From NCBI GenBank assembly GCA_029204225.1, contig CM055093.1, positions 29,277,777 through 29,341,776 on the forward strand: 64,000 bases of DNA, in the 5' to 3' direction. Shown here in pieces: positions 53,822 to 64,000 of this stretch. Origin of the DNA: Diphasiastrum complanatum. Lineage: Eukaryota; Streptophyta; Lycopodiopsida; Lycopodiales; Lycopodiaceae. The notes beneath the pieces are model-generated. The model made no database searches. It saw only the letters and a program-made list of their open reading frames with translations, and was not told the DNA's origin. The first letter of the stretch is position 1. Each line of letters starts with the position of its first letter. Both the position numbers and the translations under genes were made by a program.

Positions 53822-54884
53822 ACACCGTTGCAATGTTAATTTCAGCTTCTACAGATGTGTCTTTACATCACTATATACACATAAATCATCAATAAATATT
53901 TCGAGAAAAGTTTTTAGGAAGGCAACCAAAATTAACATCACGATTCGCTGAAAAGTCGCTAGAGCGTTACAAAGACCAAAGGGCATTTTGTTGTAGGCAT
54001 AAGTGCCCCCAATCCGTAGTGAATGTGGTATTTGAACGATCCTCCTTCCGCACTCCAACCTGATTATAACCAGAAAAATCGTCACAGAAACTGTAACGCT
54101 CCTGACCAGCAACCTGATCTAAGATGGAATTAGTGAAGGGCAGAGGATGATGGTCCTTCCTTGTGACAACATTGAGTTTGCAGAAATCTTGGCATATTCG
54201 TATTTTGCCAGTCTTCTTTGGGACGACAACAATGGGTGAAACCCATTCACTGCTTAAGACGGGATAGATTATACCTGCCTTAAGGTGTTTGTTGAGTTCG
54301 TCCTTAACCATGAGAGAGTATTTAGGATTGAGACGATATTGTCTTTGTCGAACAGGTACAACATCTTCCTTAAGATCAATATGGTGCTCTCCAAATTCTG
54401 CATGTATACCCTTCAAATCGTCAAGCGACCAGGCAAAAACATCTTGATACTCCTTCAATAGTTCAGTGAATTCCGCTAACTCTGATTCTCCAAGTGACTT
54501 TGAAACATACACAAATCTGCCAGGTGCAAGTTCAATTAGTTCAGTAGAATCTAGTAATATGATACCTTTTGTCATACTAGCCTTATTATGGCCATGAATT
54601 TCGCGCATGGTTGACTCCATAGATGTATTCTTGTTGTCAGTCTGGTTCTTGTTACCAAATTCATGTTCAGATTCGTCACTCAAATCATCAGACTCTTTTG
54701 AGTTCGTGTCTGCAACATTAATTTCTTCATACGAAACATCCGCTTCAGTGTTGCAGGCATCGAAGAATTCTTCTTCGTCAGCATTCTCATAACATTCGCA
54801 ATATTTAACTTCAATGTTAGATGCATTAAAAAAAACATTTAAGGCATAAGAAGATTCCTCTGATGTAAAAGTGGTGTCAGACAA
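53822..54884 (-). pseudogene. Gypsy reverse transcriptase N-terminal part
   Basis: It starts with an acidic linker (YCECYENADEEEFFDACNTE), then a region of protease-RT spacing (LLKEYQDVFAWSLDDLKGIH, VPVRQRQYRLNPKYSLMVKD). The RT fingers and palm follow (SEWVSPIVVVPKKTGKIRIC, DHHPLPFTNSILDQVAG, FCDDFSGYNQVGVRKEDRSN). A frameshift after TTDWG moves the reading to YAYNKMPFGLCNALATFQRI and FLEIFIDDLCVYS, the F-I-D-D active site. RT continues to VKTHL, a stop and KLKLTLQRCR at the insertion point, and resumes at 47950. QDFCKLN in place of CVDYRKLN shows further decay. Confidence 0.88.
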
Positions 54885-55590
54885 AGGCGTTTCACCTTCA
54901 TATTTGTCCCGAATCCAGGTGATTATTTGTTCTGCTGGCTTACCACGATTATTGGTCTCACCAGTCTGAAATTAGCTCTCTGGATTTCCAATGAACACTT
55001 GCGTTTGATTGATAAAGCCAAGGTCGTCCAATAAGCACAGAATAGGATGACAAACTGAGTGGTTTGATAACTATGAAATTCATTGTGAATGGCTTGGCTT
55101 GTATGTAAACAATGACATCCTTCAGTTCTCCAACAGGTTTTCGATGCGTCGAATCAGCTAACTTGATGTTTCGCTGTGTCGGTTGAATGTCAGTCAGCCC
55201 CAAAGCATGTGAGCTGTATCTTCTGTTATTATGTTCACGCTCGAACTAGAGTCAAATGGCACTTTTTCTATCAGGCATCCCGCAATGGTAATATCAATTT
55301 CAGGTGCACTGATATCACCTAAATCAATAAATAGAACACCAGCATCTGGCAAAGAAACTTTTTTCTTCTTTCTCGGGGCAAAAAGACCTTTCAGTTGCTT
55401 TCTATAATAAGTGTTATCTGCCAATAGCTGTTCAAAAGTAATATTCGGACGAAGTGATCCAATATCAGTCACGATGTCATAGTCTTTCGTCTTCAATTTC
55501 GAGATTGGCTTATCGATAACAACACTAGACAATTTTGTCTTCGTGATTTCATCGTCCCCTTCCGCAAAAGTGATTTATCAAATTATTCTG
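54885..55590 (-). pseudogene. Gypsy aspartic protease region
   Basis: FAEGDDEITKTKLSSVVIDK through ITFEQLLADNTYYRKQLKGL leads to the protease: PFDSSSSVNIITEDTAHMLW, with Ser-rich DSSSS where D-S/T-G is expected. A shift at about 55198 follows, then TDIQPTQRNIKLADSTHRKP and YSVLIGRPWLYQSNASVHWK, typical of Tat/Athila-like gypsy proteases (LGRPWL). Upstream of 55590 the frame closes and no gag is visible. Confidence 0.8.
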
Positions 55591-56249
55591 GCAAAGAAAC
55601 CAAGATTTAATATTCGGTTTAGAAAGAGATAATAGTTGAAACTCAAGATTTTGAAGAACTAGGTTCTACTCGTCTACACAAAGTAGAAGTTTGGAGAAAA
55701 TTAGACAACAGGGTGAAATACTTGAGAAAAAATAAATTTTCAAATACTGATGTACAAATGATACAGAAAACAACCAGTGAATTTGTGGATGCAGTTTGAA
55801 GTGCATGGGGTGCAGATCATATAACACATTATATGGTAAGATTTTGATATTACTATTATAGACAAATGTGTGCAATCAATTTAGATACTTTTGGTAATGA
55901 TTTATATATTGTTTTTATGACATGCAGCACATATTACGATATCATTCGACATTCTTTGCAAGAAATGGTGGAAGTCTTAGCATACGGTCATTGCAAGGAA
56001 TGGAAAAATCTCATTGCAAGCAAGAGCGACATTTCATAAAAGTACACAACATGGTGGTACTAACACAAAGAGCAGCTATATATTGCAACTTTTCCAATGG
56101 TTTTACAGAAGAATCCAAATTCGTCAGAATACAAAGTCGATGGATTATAAATATTTTAAAAAGCATTTATACAAGCCAATAGGGTATAGACATACAGAAA
56201 AATTTTGTATATTAAATATAAAATATTACAAAGCCTGGTTCTCCAATAT
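55591..56249. other. Non-coding spacer
   Basis: AT-rich, no supported gene. Overlapping short open frames on the plus strand at 55.9-56.3 kb have no recognisable domain. Confidence 0.4.
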
Positions 56250-56900
56250 CTACTCTGCTTCCGACACTTTCTTTAATGAAAGTTGCAATCTAGAATCATG
56301 CAATAGTTTCCTTCTTTCATACGGATCCAAGAGCTCATAGTTTTCATGCTTACTCATATCAACATACGCAACATGCAATGCCAAACAAGATAATCTGAGC
56401 ATGGAATTCACTAGTTCATATCCTAATATTTTAAGTACAATAGTTTTCTTAACAAAAATTATTTTATGCATCCTATTAAAATTATGTCCTTCAAGAAAAT
56501 GAAAAAGTGCCTTGATTGCCATAACACTCATCTCATTATTCTTGAAGAACTTTAGATAATGCCCCAGTGCACGATCTTTGCCCTCCTCGACGAATTGCAA
56601 AATCATCAAGGTAAATTGTTTCCTAAAAAAAAAAAATACAAAACAAACTCCAGTATAAACTCTGACATTACAGTAGTACAAGACAAGATACAAAACTTAC
56701 GTATTCGGCTTTGTCTTTTTCTATTACTGTCTCACCATCAATATTATATCCACCTTTTGATGTCAATAAGGTTGGTGAATAGAATGTTAGTTTTGGAAAA
56801 CCAAGCTGATGTTGAAATATGAGGAAGTCCTCTTCAAAAGAAAGATCATCTTCAAGAAAAAAAGATAGCAGACTGAAATCAAAATTAGACCTTTATAAAA
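56250..56900 (-). CDS. Two-exon gene-like fragment, unknown function
   Basis: On the minus strand an upstream exon (about 56900-56701; FFLEDDLSFEEDFLIFQHQL, GFPKLTFYSPTLLTSKGGYN, VIEKDKAEY) ends at a good donor GTAAGT. After an intron of about 80 bp with a long T-run acceptor (TTTTTTTAG), a second exon continues in phase: FTLMILQFVEEGKDRALGHY, LKFFKNNEMSVMAIKALFHF, and further right to FVKKTIVLKILGYELVNSML and PYERRKLLHDSRL. It stops at 56250. The protein is mainly helical, rich in Leu/Lys/Glu, and not retroelement-like. I do not recognise it. Matching splice sites plus continuous frame argue for a host gene piece, perhaps the 3' end; earlier exons were not found. Confidence 0.42.
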
Positions 56901-57920
56901 AAAAATTACAAGAAAAAAAATTCTGACAAACTCAAGGATTGAGTATCGGTTTCAAGCACGAAATGAAAAGTTAAATCACTCTAGAAAGCACTATGCGCTC
57001 GAGACCGATATCAAAGAACCGAGTATCGATTTCGAATGTGCATACAATACGCGCACTTGAAAGCGATATCCGAGATAACAATATCACTTTCAGACGCGAA
57101 TGCACGAACAGAGAGTAAAACGTAGAAACAGTGTGCTTGACATCGATATCAGACGCATCGTGAAAATCTGTCCCAGAAATGATGTATTTATAAAAAAATT
57201 TCACATGTGTGGAAACAGATCGAAAAGACATGTGTCGCTGTTTGATTGATTGAGAATATTCTCTGTACTAATAATGATTGATGCGACAGTTGTCACGTGC
57301 GAAATGACATGTGTCATTGTCTTATTCGGCCAAATGTTCCTCATCAATATGTCATAATTAACTGTACAGATGGGCCAATGAAATGCTGCCACATGGCCAC
57401 GATCGTTTTTTCACATGTGCAAATTTTTTTTTGATAAATATCCTTGAAAATTTTATTTTTTCTAGCAAATTTTCAGTTCCTTCTTTCCAATATCGCTCTC
57501 AAGCGCGTCCAGTTGTCATCTCCTCTCCGCCATCGCCCCCCGCACTCGAGATCAATATCTCATGTTGTTCGATCTTGCTTTTAAACCTGGAACTTGTTTC
57601 TGTGATTTCTGACATGTACACCTGCATTTGAAATCGATATTCAATTCTGGTATCAATTTTAAGCGTATTTCTTGCGCAAATTTTTTTGGATCCTTAGTCC
57701 GCGCTTGGATCCAATATTCCAGTTCTAAGTTTTTTTTTTAGATTTTGTCTTTTATTTCTAATCATGATGGCTAGGACTAAATCCATTGCCCGTGCCAGAA
57801 TGTATGTACAACCTTTCCATGCCCGTGTCCCTCTTGGAATTAAGGTCGACGACGTGGTAGGTCAAAAAAATTTAGTAATCAACTGAATTGTTGATTTCTA
57901 AAAGTCCCTTCGGTTGATCT
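56901..57920. other. Spacer with recurring GATATC/CGATAT motifs
   Basis: From 56940 to 57150 and again near 57485-57660, short CGATATC, GATATC or TATCGATTTC words recur every 20-40 bp, between otherwise unrelated sequence. TTCACATGTGTGGAA near 57199 recalls the copia LTR motif. No gene. Confidence 0.4.
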
Positions 57921-58738
57921 GTTAGGAATTGTGAAAAATGCAAGAATTATGCTTGGTCAAGGCCAAATCTATGTATATAGGAAGATTACACATGTGTGGA
58001 TCCTGTTCTCACATGTGAAATAAATGTACATATAGGTTGTACATTTGTTTTAATTCAAGTTCTAGTGGCTAAAAAGGACAAAATCTAGTTTTCTAATCAT
58101 ATGGCACATCAATCTATTGATTGCATGAGCCACACCATTAAAATAGGTGGCACATCCCATGTGTAGAGGACTGCTCACACGTGTGGAAAAAGCTGAAGTA
58201 GGCGAGTTTTGACTTCTAGAAGATTTCTAAGTAGTTCTCCATATAGTAGGAAAATGGACCAAAGTGCTCAAAATAGAAAGTTTGATCCAAGTGTCAATTT
58301 TGCATGATGATTCATCATATGACAAAGCATCCTCGTACGTGTGAGATCTTATGCATGATCAGTACCACGAGCTCCAAGAAATGTATATACAGAGGCATAT
58401 TTGGTCATAATACAAAAAAAAACACCAATCTTGGTTTTGGAGGCAATTTCTTGTTAATCTCTCCATTTGTCTTTATTTGTTTTGGATGTTTTGAGTTTCT
58501 ATCATATTGTACTTTGATTTCATGCTGGAGTCCGTACTCTGACAGGTTTATACACATGGGAAACCAGCAAGTACATTTACCTTCATTAATGATTGTTCTT
58601 GTTAGATTTTCATGCCTAGAATTGATCTAGATTGATCTAAATCTTGTGTAGATTGATAAATCAATTGTATCTAACATCCAATCCCTCTTGTGGATCATTT
58701 TAGGATCCATTCTTGGTCCTATTTTGCAGATTTCCACA
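57921..58738 (+). repeat. 5' LTR of copia copy 4
   Basis: Begins TGTTAGGAATTG and ends GATTTCCACA before the PBS (818 bp). It contains ACACATGTGTGGATCC (57988), CTCACATGTGAAAT (58009) and CTCACACGTGTGGAA (about 58174). Confidence 0.8.
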
Positions 58739-58750
58739 TGGTATTAGAGC
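58739..58750 (+). other. Primer-binding site of copia copy 4
   Basis: TGGTATTAGAGC, one mismatch (C to T) from the initiator-Met tRNA complement. Confidence 0.85.
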
Positions 58751-59338
58751 CAAGTACAAGAGGATTTATTGATATTGATGGGGTTGATCCAAAACTAAGC
58801 CCAAATTAGCAAGTTTTTGGAAACTAGCTAATTTTGATGTGGCAAGTTGGATTTGATAGCTATACTCAAAAATTTTGGACCAGGACTTGTTGTGGGCTGT
58901 AGGAGTACATTCCACACGTGTGGGGTCGTACAAATCCGGTTTTGGTTGAGAAAATTCAAATTTATGTATATTTTGACTCACACACCCAAATTTAGAGATT
59001 TTTAGTGCAAATTCAAGTTTTTTCTATAGAAATTCTATTCCTATGATTAGTTCTTGGATTAGATCAGCCAAAAAATTAAATTTGAGGCTTGATTCAGGTG
59101 CGTTAAATGATTTTCTTTGATTTTTTGAGTGCATGTTGAAGTTGAGAGAGAGATTGCCAAAAATCATAGATTAAGGAGTGATTTTGCAAGGCTGAGACTA
59201 GAATCTAAATTTCCCTCATTCTAGATTGGATCATGAGTGATAGGAATGTGTCTATAAGCTTTCAAATTGCTAGAAGACTTTAAGTTCAGATCTCTTAGAG
59301 AAACCATAAGTGTTTCTAGTGCTTTTTCACATTCAAAA

Positions 59339-60185
59339 ATGGCATCTATGGGTGGTTTTTTGCTTGAAACTAGTGAAAGGCTCACATCCACTAATTATGC
59401 TATTTGGAAAGTTCAAATGGAGTCTTTGCTTGTACTCCATGATCTTTATGACATAGTACTTGAGGTGGAAGTAAAACCTCAAGGAGGTGTTGAATTGGTA
59501 AAGTACAAAAAGAGATGTAGAGTTGCATTACATTGCATAAAAATGAATGTAAGTAATGAACTTTTGAAGAAATCTCATCTTGTACGACATCCAAAGAGGC
59601 ATGGGATTCACTAAAAGCAATTTAAGAATCCAAGAATACTTCAAGGATACTCATGCTTAGGAATCAAATCTTCAAAGCATGAAAGGAAGTAGTGAAAGTG
59701 CCCAAAATTATGTTCTTAGGATCAAATCTTTGAATAAGGAGTTGTCTTCTATAGATGATAAGATCAAAGATGATGAATTAGTTCAAATCATTTTGAATGG
59801 ATTAGGAGATGATTATTTTAATCTTGTTCAAACCTTTGCTATTCAAGATTTACTTCCTAGTATTGAAAAACTTCAAAGTGTGCTTGTAAGTGAGGAAAGT
59901 AGAATACTTCATATCAAAAGTAGGATGAGTTCCTTATCTTTGAATGATGGTGATGAAAAAGCTAACTTTTCTTTGAAAGGCAAGAAAAAAAAGTTTCCAT
60001 CCAAGAAGACTCAAGACATGGAGATGGAGAGCAAGGATGGATCATCAAGTTCTAAAGACAAGAGCAAGAAGGACAAGAAGAAGCTAAAGTGTTTCTTTTG
60101 CAGAAAAAAAGGGACATTTTGCATCCGAGTGCTACAAGAAGAAGACTGCCCAAGAGAAGGACAATCAAGGCAATCTTGTGCTTGA
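59339..60185 (+). pseudogene. Copia gag, copy 4
   Basis: The ATG at 59339 gives MASMGGFLLETSERLTSTNY. A shift near 59570 displaces the SKEAWDSL block. The frame resumes at 59679 (KGSSESAQNYVLRIKSLNKE, ILNGLGDDYFNLVQTFAIQD). The zinc knuckle starts CFFCRKKG but an added A in the A-run shifts the frame, so H-x4-C is lost and reading ends at 60185. Confidence 0.88.
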
Positions 60186-61470
60186 GGAGGTGGAGGAAGA
60201 ATGCAATCTATCTTTGATGGTATCCTCACCACAAACATCTAATCAAGACACTTGGTGAATTGATAGTGGGGCACGCTCCCACATGACTCACCAAAAAGAC
60301 TACTTTTCTAATCTACTTTCTTACAATAGTTCTAAGAGATTTATCTTCACTGCAAGTAATCAAGAATGTGAGATTGTAGGAGTTGGATCCATTCCTTTAT
60401 GTCTAGTATCATCAAAAAAAGTAGACCTAGACAATGTTCTTTATGTACTTTCAATTACAAAGAACTTGTTGAGTGTAGGACAACTTATGGATAGTGAATT
60501 AAATGTACATTTCAAGCATGGAGCATGTTCTATCTTGAAAGATGAAAAATGTATTGCTAATGGTTTTAAGCAAGGGAGGTTATTCAAATTGGTTGCTAAT
60601 GTGATGGTTGGAAGTGTGAACATGGCAAGGGAGGAGCTCACTCAAGTGGAATTGTGGCACAAAAGGTTAGGCCATCCTAACTTCAAAGCTATGGAGACCA
60701 TGGTGACAAAAGAGCTAGCAAGTGGACTTCCCAAAACCATATCCAAGTGTGGCAAGCTTTGTGAAGCTTGTGGACTCTCCAAATCTCATAAGCTACCTTT
60801 CAAGAGATCTTTGACAAGATCTAGCTCTCCTCTTGACCTTATACACTTGGATGTTCATTCATTTTCACATGAATCTAATGGTGGAGCTCTTATGTATGTC
60901 ACTTTTATTGATGATAGATCAAGATACTCTTGGGTTTATCTCTTGTCCAAGAAAAGTGAAGTTTTTGAGTCCTTTGTAAAGTTTAAAACTCTTGCAGAAA
61001 AGCAATTTAATACTAGCTTGAAAGTATTAATAAGTGATAATGGAGGGGAGTACATCTCCAATAGGATGAAAGAGTTTTGTGAAACCAATGGCATTAGGAG
61101 AGAGTTTACTTGCACATATACTCCACAACAAAATGGAGTAGCTGAGAGAAAGAATAGAACACTATGTGAGTGTGCTAAAGCCTTGAGATTAGATGCATCC
61201 CTTCCTATTTCATTTTGGGGAGAAGCTATTTTGTGTGCAAACTTTCTAGGCAATAGAATGACTAATAGTGCCATTAAAGGACTTACACCTTATGAAGTAT
61301 TGTATGGCAAAAAGCCAAATCTTAGTGATTTGAAAGTTTTTGGATGTACTTGTTATGTACATATTCCTTTATAAACAAGGAAAAAGGAATATGCCATTTC
61401 ATTCAAAGGCATCTTTGTTGGTTATAGTGAAAAAAGTAAAGCTTATAGGATATTTGATCCTATTACCAAC
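60186..61470 (+). pseudogene. Copia protease-integrase, copy 4
   Basis: The protease region reads TW, stop, then IDSGARSHMTHQKDYF, with Arg in place of Ser in DSGASSHM. GAG-pre-integrase LWHKRLGHPNFKA and CEACGLSKSH are kept. The integrase core is FIDDRSRYSWVYL, ISDNGGEYIS (Arg to Ile before the Asp) and QQNGVAERKNRTLCECAKAL. The frame is open from 60283 to a stop at 61374, then continues in frame (FKGIFVGYSEKSKAYRIFDP) until the break. Confidence 0.9.
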
Positions 61471-62429
61471 CTCTCGTGCAAGACTCAACTTTCACATTTC
61501 CTTCATTGATCACTGCCTTACACGTAACACAAGTCAACGTACTCCTTATGTCTCCTCATCATTGCTGGTCCAGAGAAAGCCTATAACAAGCTTTCCCTTC
61601 CACAACAAAGACTTGTCAACTTATTAGGTCCAAAGTTTGCCAGTCTCCTCGTCTGAGTATGGCTAGGTCACCTTGAATTTGCACCCGTTTTGATCAACTT
61701 TCATTCAAACTTTGCCCCAAGAGAGAGGTGTGTGTGATAGTTCCCCTCCACTTATAAAAATAGTTGATCGGACTGAGAGTAGAGTTCTCAGACAAAAAGC
61801 CTTTCCAACACTTTGCTTCCCATCTGCTAGGATTATGGCTTGATCCAACTTGTTGCCAATCTCTGAAGAAGATCCTAGTCTTTCTCCTTTGAGGAAAAAC
61901 CCAACTGACATTGGATATCACTCATGCTCAGTAAGTTTCAGTTCCGAAGGTGGCCGTCCCAAATGAAGACCAACTGCTCCATAGAAGATTTCCCCTGAAA
62001 TTGCCCTTTCCAACTTTTGACTTCCTGCTTGCATCTGGTGGGCGTTGTCACAAATGAAATTAACCCAAGAAATAGGCTAGCCATCCATCCTTTGCAAACA
62101 TGGAGTCGTTTCGTTGCCGTTCACGTGCGAGAACTTGAACTGCAAATCCGCCCCACAGATTCTGTAGTCCTCTTTGCTTGATGGTATCAGCCTTCAAAAG
62201 AAAGGTTCCTTCTTGAGCCATCAGCTCCTTGTATCACAAGCAATTATGCAAACCAGGAAAAGCACGAGTACTAAGACTCACCACAAATACATACAAGCAA
62301 GACACTCAGGCAGGTTTGCTAACATGTAACAAAGACAAGGTTCCCCTTTGAGATAGTCCTGCCAAAAGACCTTTTCTTGGTCGTGCCCATACAGATCGAT
62401 CACAAAATCAGCCCACAGAGAACACCTCT

Positions 62430-62850
62430 CCAACTATTCGTGCTTTCACCATTAAGCAGCACATTGCCTCAGTCACGCCCCACCACTTTTTGGTCGATAG
62501 CCCTTATAGCTAAACGATCAACAGCTATCCCGCACCGGCAGCTAACCACCCGTGCTTTACACCTGAATTCGAGCAGCATCTTTGTATCAATGGTTAACCC
62601 GTACAGTTCAAATATGTCGCCCCGCACCTCACAAGGCACAGACCGTGCTTACAACAACCTAATGGCAGCACGCTGCCTCATCTGTCCTACGTATAGACAG
62701 CGCCAGGTCCAAACCGCGAGAACTGACCATGCTTACACCTCAAGGGCAACACCTTGACTCATCAAGTCCCCCGTTCTGCCGACCATTCCGACCGTGGACG
62801 CACCCATGCTTACACTGTGAGCAACACCTTGCACAACAGTCGTCTTGATG
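62430..62850. repeat. Degenerate tandem array in the leader
   Basis: Five diverged units, each with a TGCTT(T)-AC phrase followed by CAGCAC or CAACACC and TGCCTCA or TTGACTCA: about 62438, 62550, 62643, 62727 and 62804. Spacing shrinks from 112 to about 77 bp toward the PBS. Confidence 0.6.
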
Positions 62851-62903
62851 AATCCCAAACAGTGGCCATTTCCGTGAGATCTGCATAGCTGACCGGCTAG
62901 TCA

Positions 62904-62915
62904 GCTCTGATACCA
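62904..62915 (-). other. Primer-binding site
   Basis: The minus strand reads TGGTATCAGAGC (12 of 12), two bases from the LTR edge. Confidence 0.9.
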
Positions 62916-62917
62916 CA

Positions 62918-64000
62918 TGTAGTGAATGCATCCCAAAGGGAGCCGAGAATCCTTCCCAGCCTTCAACTCTTGCCGTCCAAACCCTTGACATACAAGCAGC
63001 CAACTCGCCAACAACGATCAGACTTAACCAACTGGAAGTTCAGAAACCAACATTGAGATCCAATCTGGCGCCATGCCAGATGGGGGGTCTCGATGTGGGT
63101 GACTTCCCTCCGAGCCAGCCGCCCGACATACTTCAAACTTAACCAACTTGAAGCTCCGTTACAAATGAGTAAGATCCATTCCAAGCAAGCGGTCTGACTT
63201 ACATCAGACTTAACCAGCTGAAAGCTTTGTCATGAGCACTGGAAGCCAGCTGGCACCACACCAGACTGGACAACCATAAACAGGTAACTTCCACCCAAGC
63301 AAGCCATCCAACTCAGCCGACAGGTTAGAGCCCGTTCCCCAAGAGCTTAACCCGTTCACGTTCATGCAAGGAACACTCAAAACCACAAGCCATGACAGAT
63401 ATGTAGACAACCAGTTCTTGGACCAAATGGTCCAACCACAGCATACCGCTGGTGCCATGGATCGAATGGTCCCGACGGCATACCGATGGCATCCCGGGAT
63501 ACAACCCTCAGCTATGTGCCAAATTAAAAAGTTTGAAGAGGCCTTACAACTGGTGCTTTTACTGAACACTGAAATCCAGAAGGTAATCAGAATCAGTTTG
63601 AGAAAAATCCCACTTTATTGATAAATCTGAAGGTTACATTTCAAGTGTGTGACCGACCCTAGTCTCCGGGGCGCTGGCATGCCAAGGCGAGTGCCAAGAC
63701 AACATTCCAACAAGGGAGGCTGAGACTTGGTTGGAGCTCGCCCTGAGTCGCAACCCGCACTCCCCTATAGTATTGGTGGGATTCGCCACCTCCCCTCATA
63801 CCAAGTACTCTACCCAGGCTGGTAAAGCACGTTTTCTCTCTCTAGAAAGTCATTTTCTCTCTCTAGAATTTATTGATCCCCAGGCTTTCTTTAATCATGC
63901 CTAGATCGTGTGACGTGATTGCACATCGATCTGAGCTCTCTGGACTTCGGTAGAATCGATCAAAGATTTTCAGCCATAGGAACTTGGCACCGGCTGGATT
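62918..64000 (-). repeat. LTR of the minus-strand element (edge beyond window)
   Basis: Inner edge TGTAGTGAATGC at 62918. The outer edge is not identified and may lie past 64000. It contains a threefold phrase CAGACTTAACCAACTGGAAG (about 63020, 63133, 63203) and a duplicated TTTTCTCTCTCTAGAA at 63831 and 63851. Confidence 0.55.

Larger units (their letters stand above)
43456..55590 (-). mobile_element. Decayed Ty3/gypsy-type element with accessory ORF, split by a copia insertion
   Basis: On the minus strand, right to left: protease (55.6-55.0 kb), RT (54.9-53.8 kb), RT continuation and RNase H (47.95-47.1 kb), an accessory protein (46.46-43.76 kb), a purine tract and a presumed LTR. Gag, integrase and the 5' LTR are not seen. 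PR and RT wording (DSSSSVNI, IGRPWLYQSNA, PLPFTNSILDQV) and RNase H followed by DDFPDEHLF resemble the Tat/Athila-like plant gypsy branch. The intact copia at 47956-53816 interrupts RT exactly between codons and leaves a 5-bp duplication. Confidence 0.75.
57921..61470 (+). mobile_element. 3'-truncated Ty1/copia element (copy 4)
   Basis: 5' LTR, PBS, gag, protease and integrase in plus orientation. It breaks off at about 61470 within the integrase-RT linker, where unrelated GC-richer sequence begins. RT, RNase H and 3' LTR are missing. It belongs to the same group as copies 1-3. Confidence 0.88.
61471..64000 (-). mobile_element. 5' end of a further minus-strand LTR element
   Basis: A PBS at 62904-62915 (minus strand) marks an LTR to its right (from 62918). 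The DNA to its left (61471-62903) would be the leader and start of the internal region. No gag, PR, RT or integrase motif could be read there. GC content is higher than in the copia copies, and tandem arrays flank the PBS on both sides. Confidence 0.6.

Noticed and set aside
62377-62757. 126-codon plus-strand frame
   Set aside because: Crosses a degenerate tandem array in the leader of an LTR element; no domain.

Overview
The window comes from a land-plant nuclear genome. The signs are a plant-type tRNA-Pro(AGG), a split DNA-3-methyladenine glycosylase I gene with plant-style introns, a fragment of the plant/bacterial ClpB (HSP101) chaperone, and wall-to-wall Ty1/copia and Ty3/gypsy LTR retrotransposons primed by the usual plant initiator-Met tRNA site (TGGTATCAGAGC). 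AT-rich spacers, low gene density and nested, decayed elements suggest a large repeat-rich genome. I cannot tell from sequence whether it is a gymnosperm, fern or angiosperm.

Layout. 1-0.7 kb: one coiled-coil exon of an unrecognised gene (minus). 1.3-3.1 kb: decayed copia gag/PR/INT (plus). 3.1-11.2 kb: mostly non-coding, with short tandem arrays, the tRNA-Pro gene and a possible broken gene at 8.6-9.0 kb. 11.3-23.6 kb: an old minus-strand copia whose RT is split by about 11 kb of later plus-strand insertions, namely a decayed copia (11943-about 17640) and a gag-only LTR element of TR-GAG type (about 17641-22920) that has captured the first exon of an HSP101/ClpB gene. 23.6-31.3 kb: a truncated plus-strand copia, an LTR-like block, a 23-bp tandem array, a stray RT fragment, and the 5' half of another minus-strand copia. 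31.7-34.9 kb: spacer with microsatellites. 35.0-38.6 kb: the only clearly intact host gene, a five-exon 3-methyladenine DNA glycosylase I (394 aa, minus). 38.6-43.4 kb: spacer with repeats.

43.4-55.6 kb: a minus-strand gypsy-type element with PR and RT/RNase H, and a decayed accessory protein of roughly 900 residues downstream of pol. A full-length, apparently intact copia element (47956-53816) sits inside its RT. That copia has 653-bp LTRs that read as identical, a 5-bp TCTCG target duplication, and one uninterrupted 1316-aa gag-pol with all catalytic residues. 55.6-57.9 kb: spacer plus a two-exon gene-like fragment. 57.9-61.5 kb: a 3'-truncated plus-strand copia. 61.5-64.0 kb: leader and LTR of a further minus-strand LTR element with its own tandem arrays.

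How the parts relate. Four copia copies (12, 24, 50 and 58 kb) belong to one related group with similar gag openings. Their LTRs and leaders carry repeated CACACGTGTG palindromes with a G-box core. The region is a retrotransposon nest whose insertion order can partly be read from interruptions. The glycosylase gene and tRNA are host islands.
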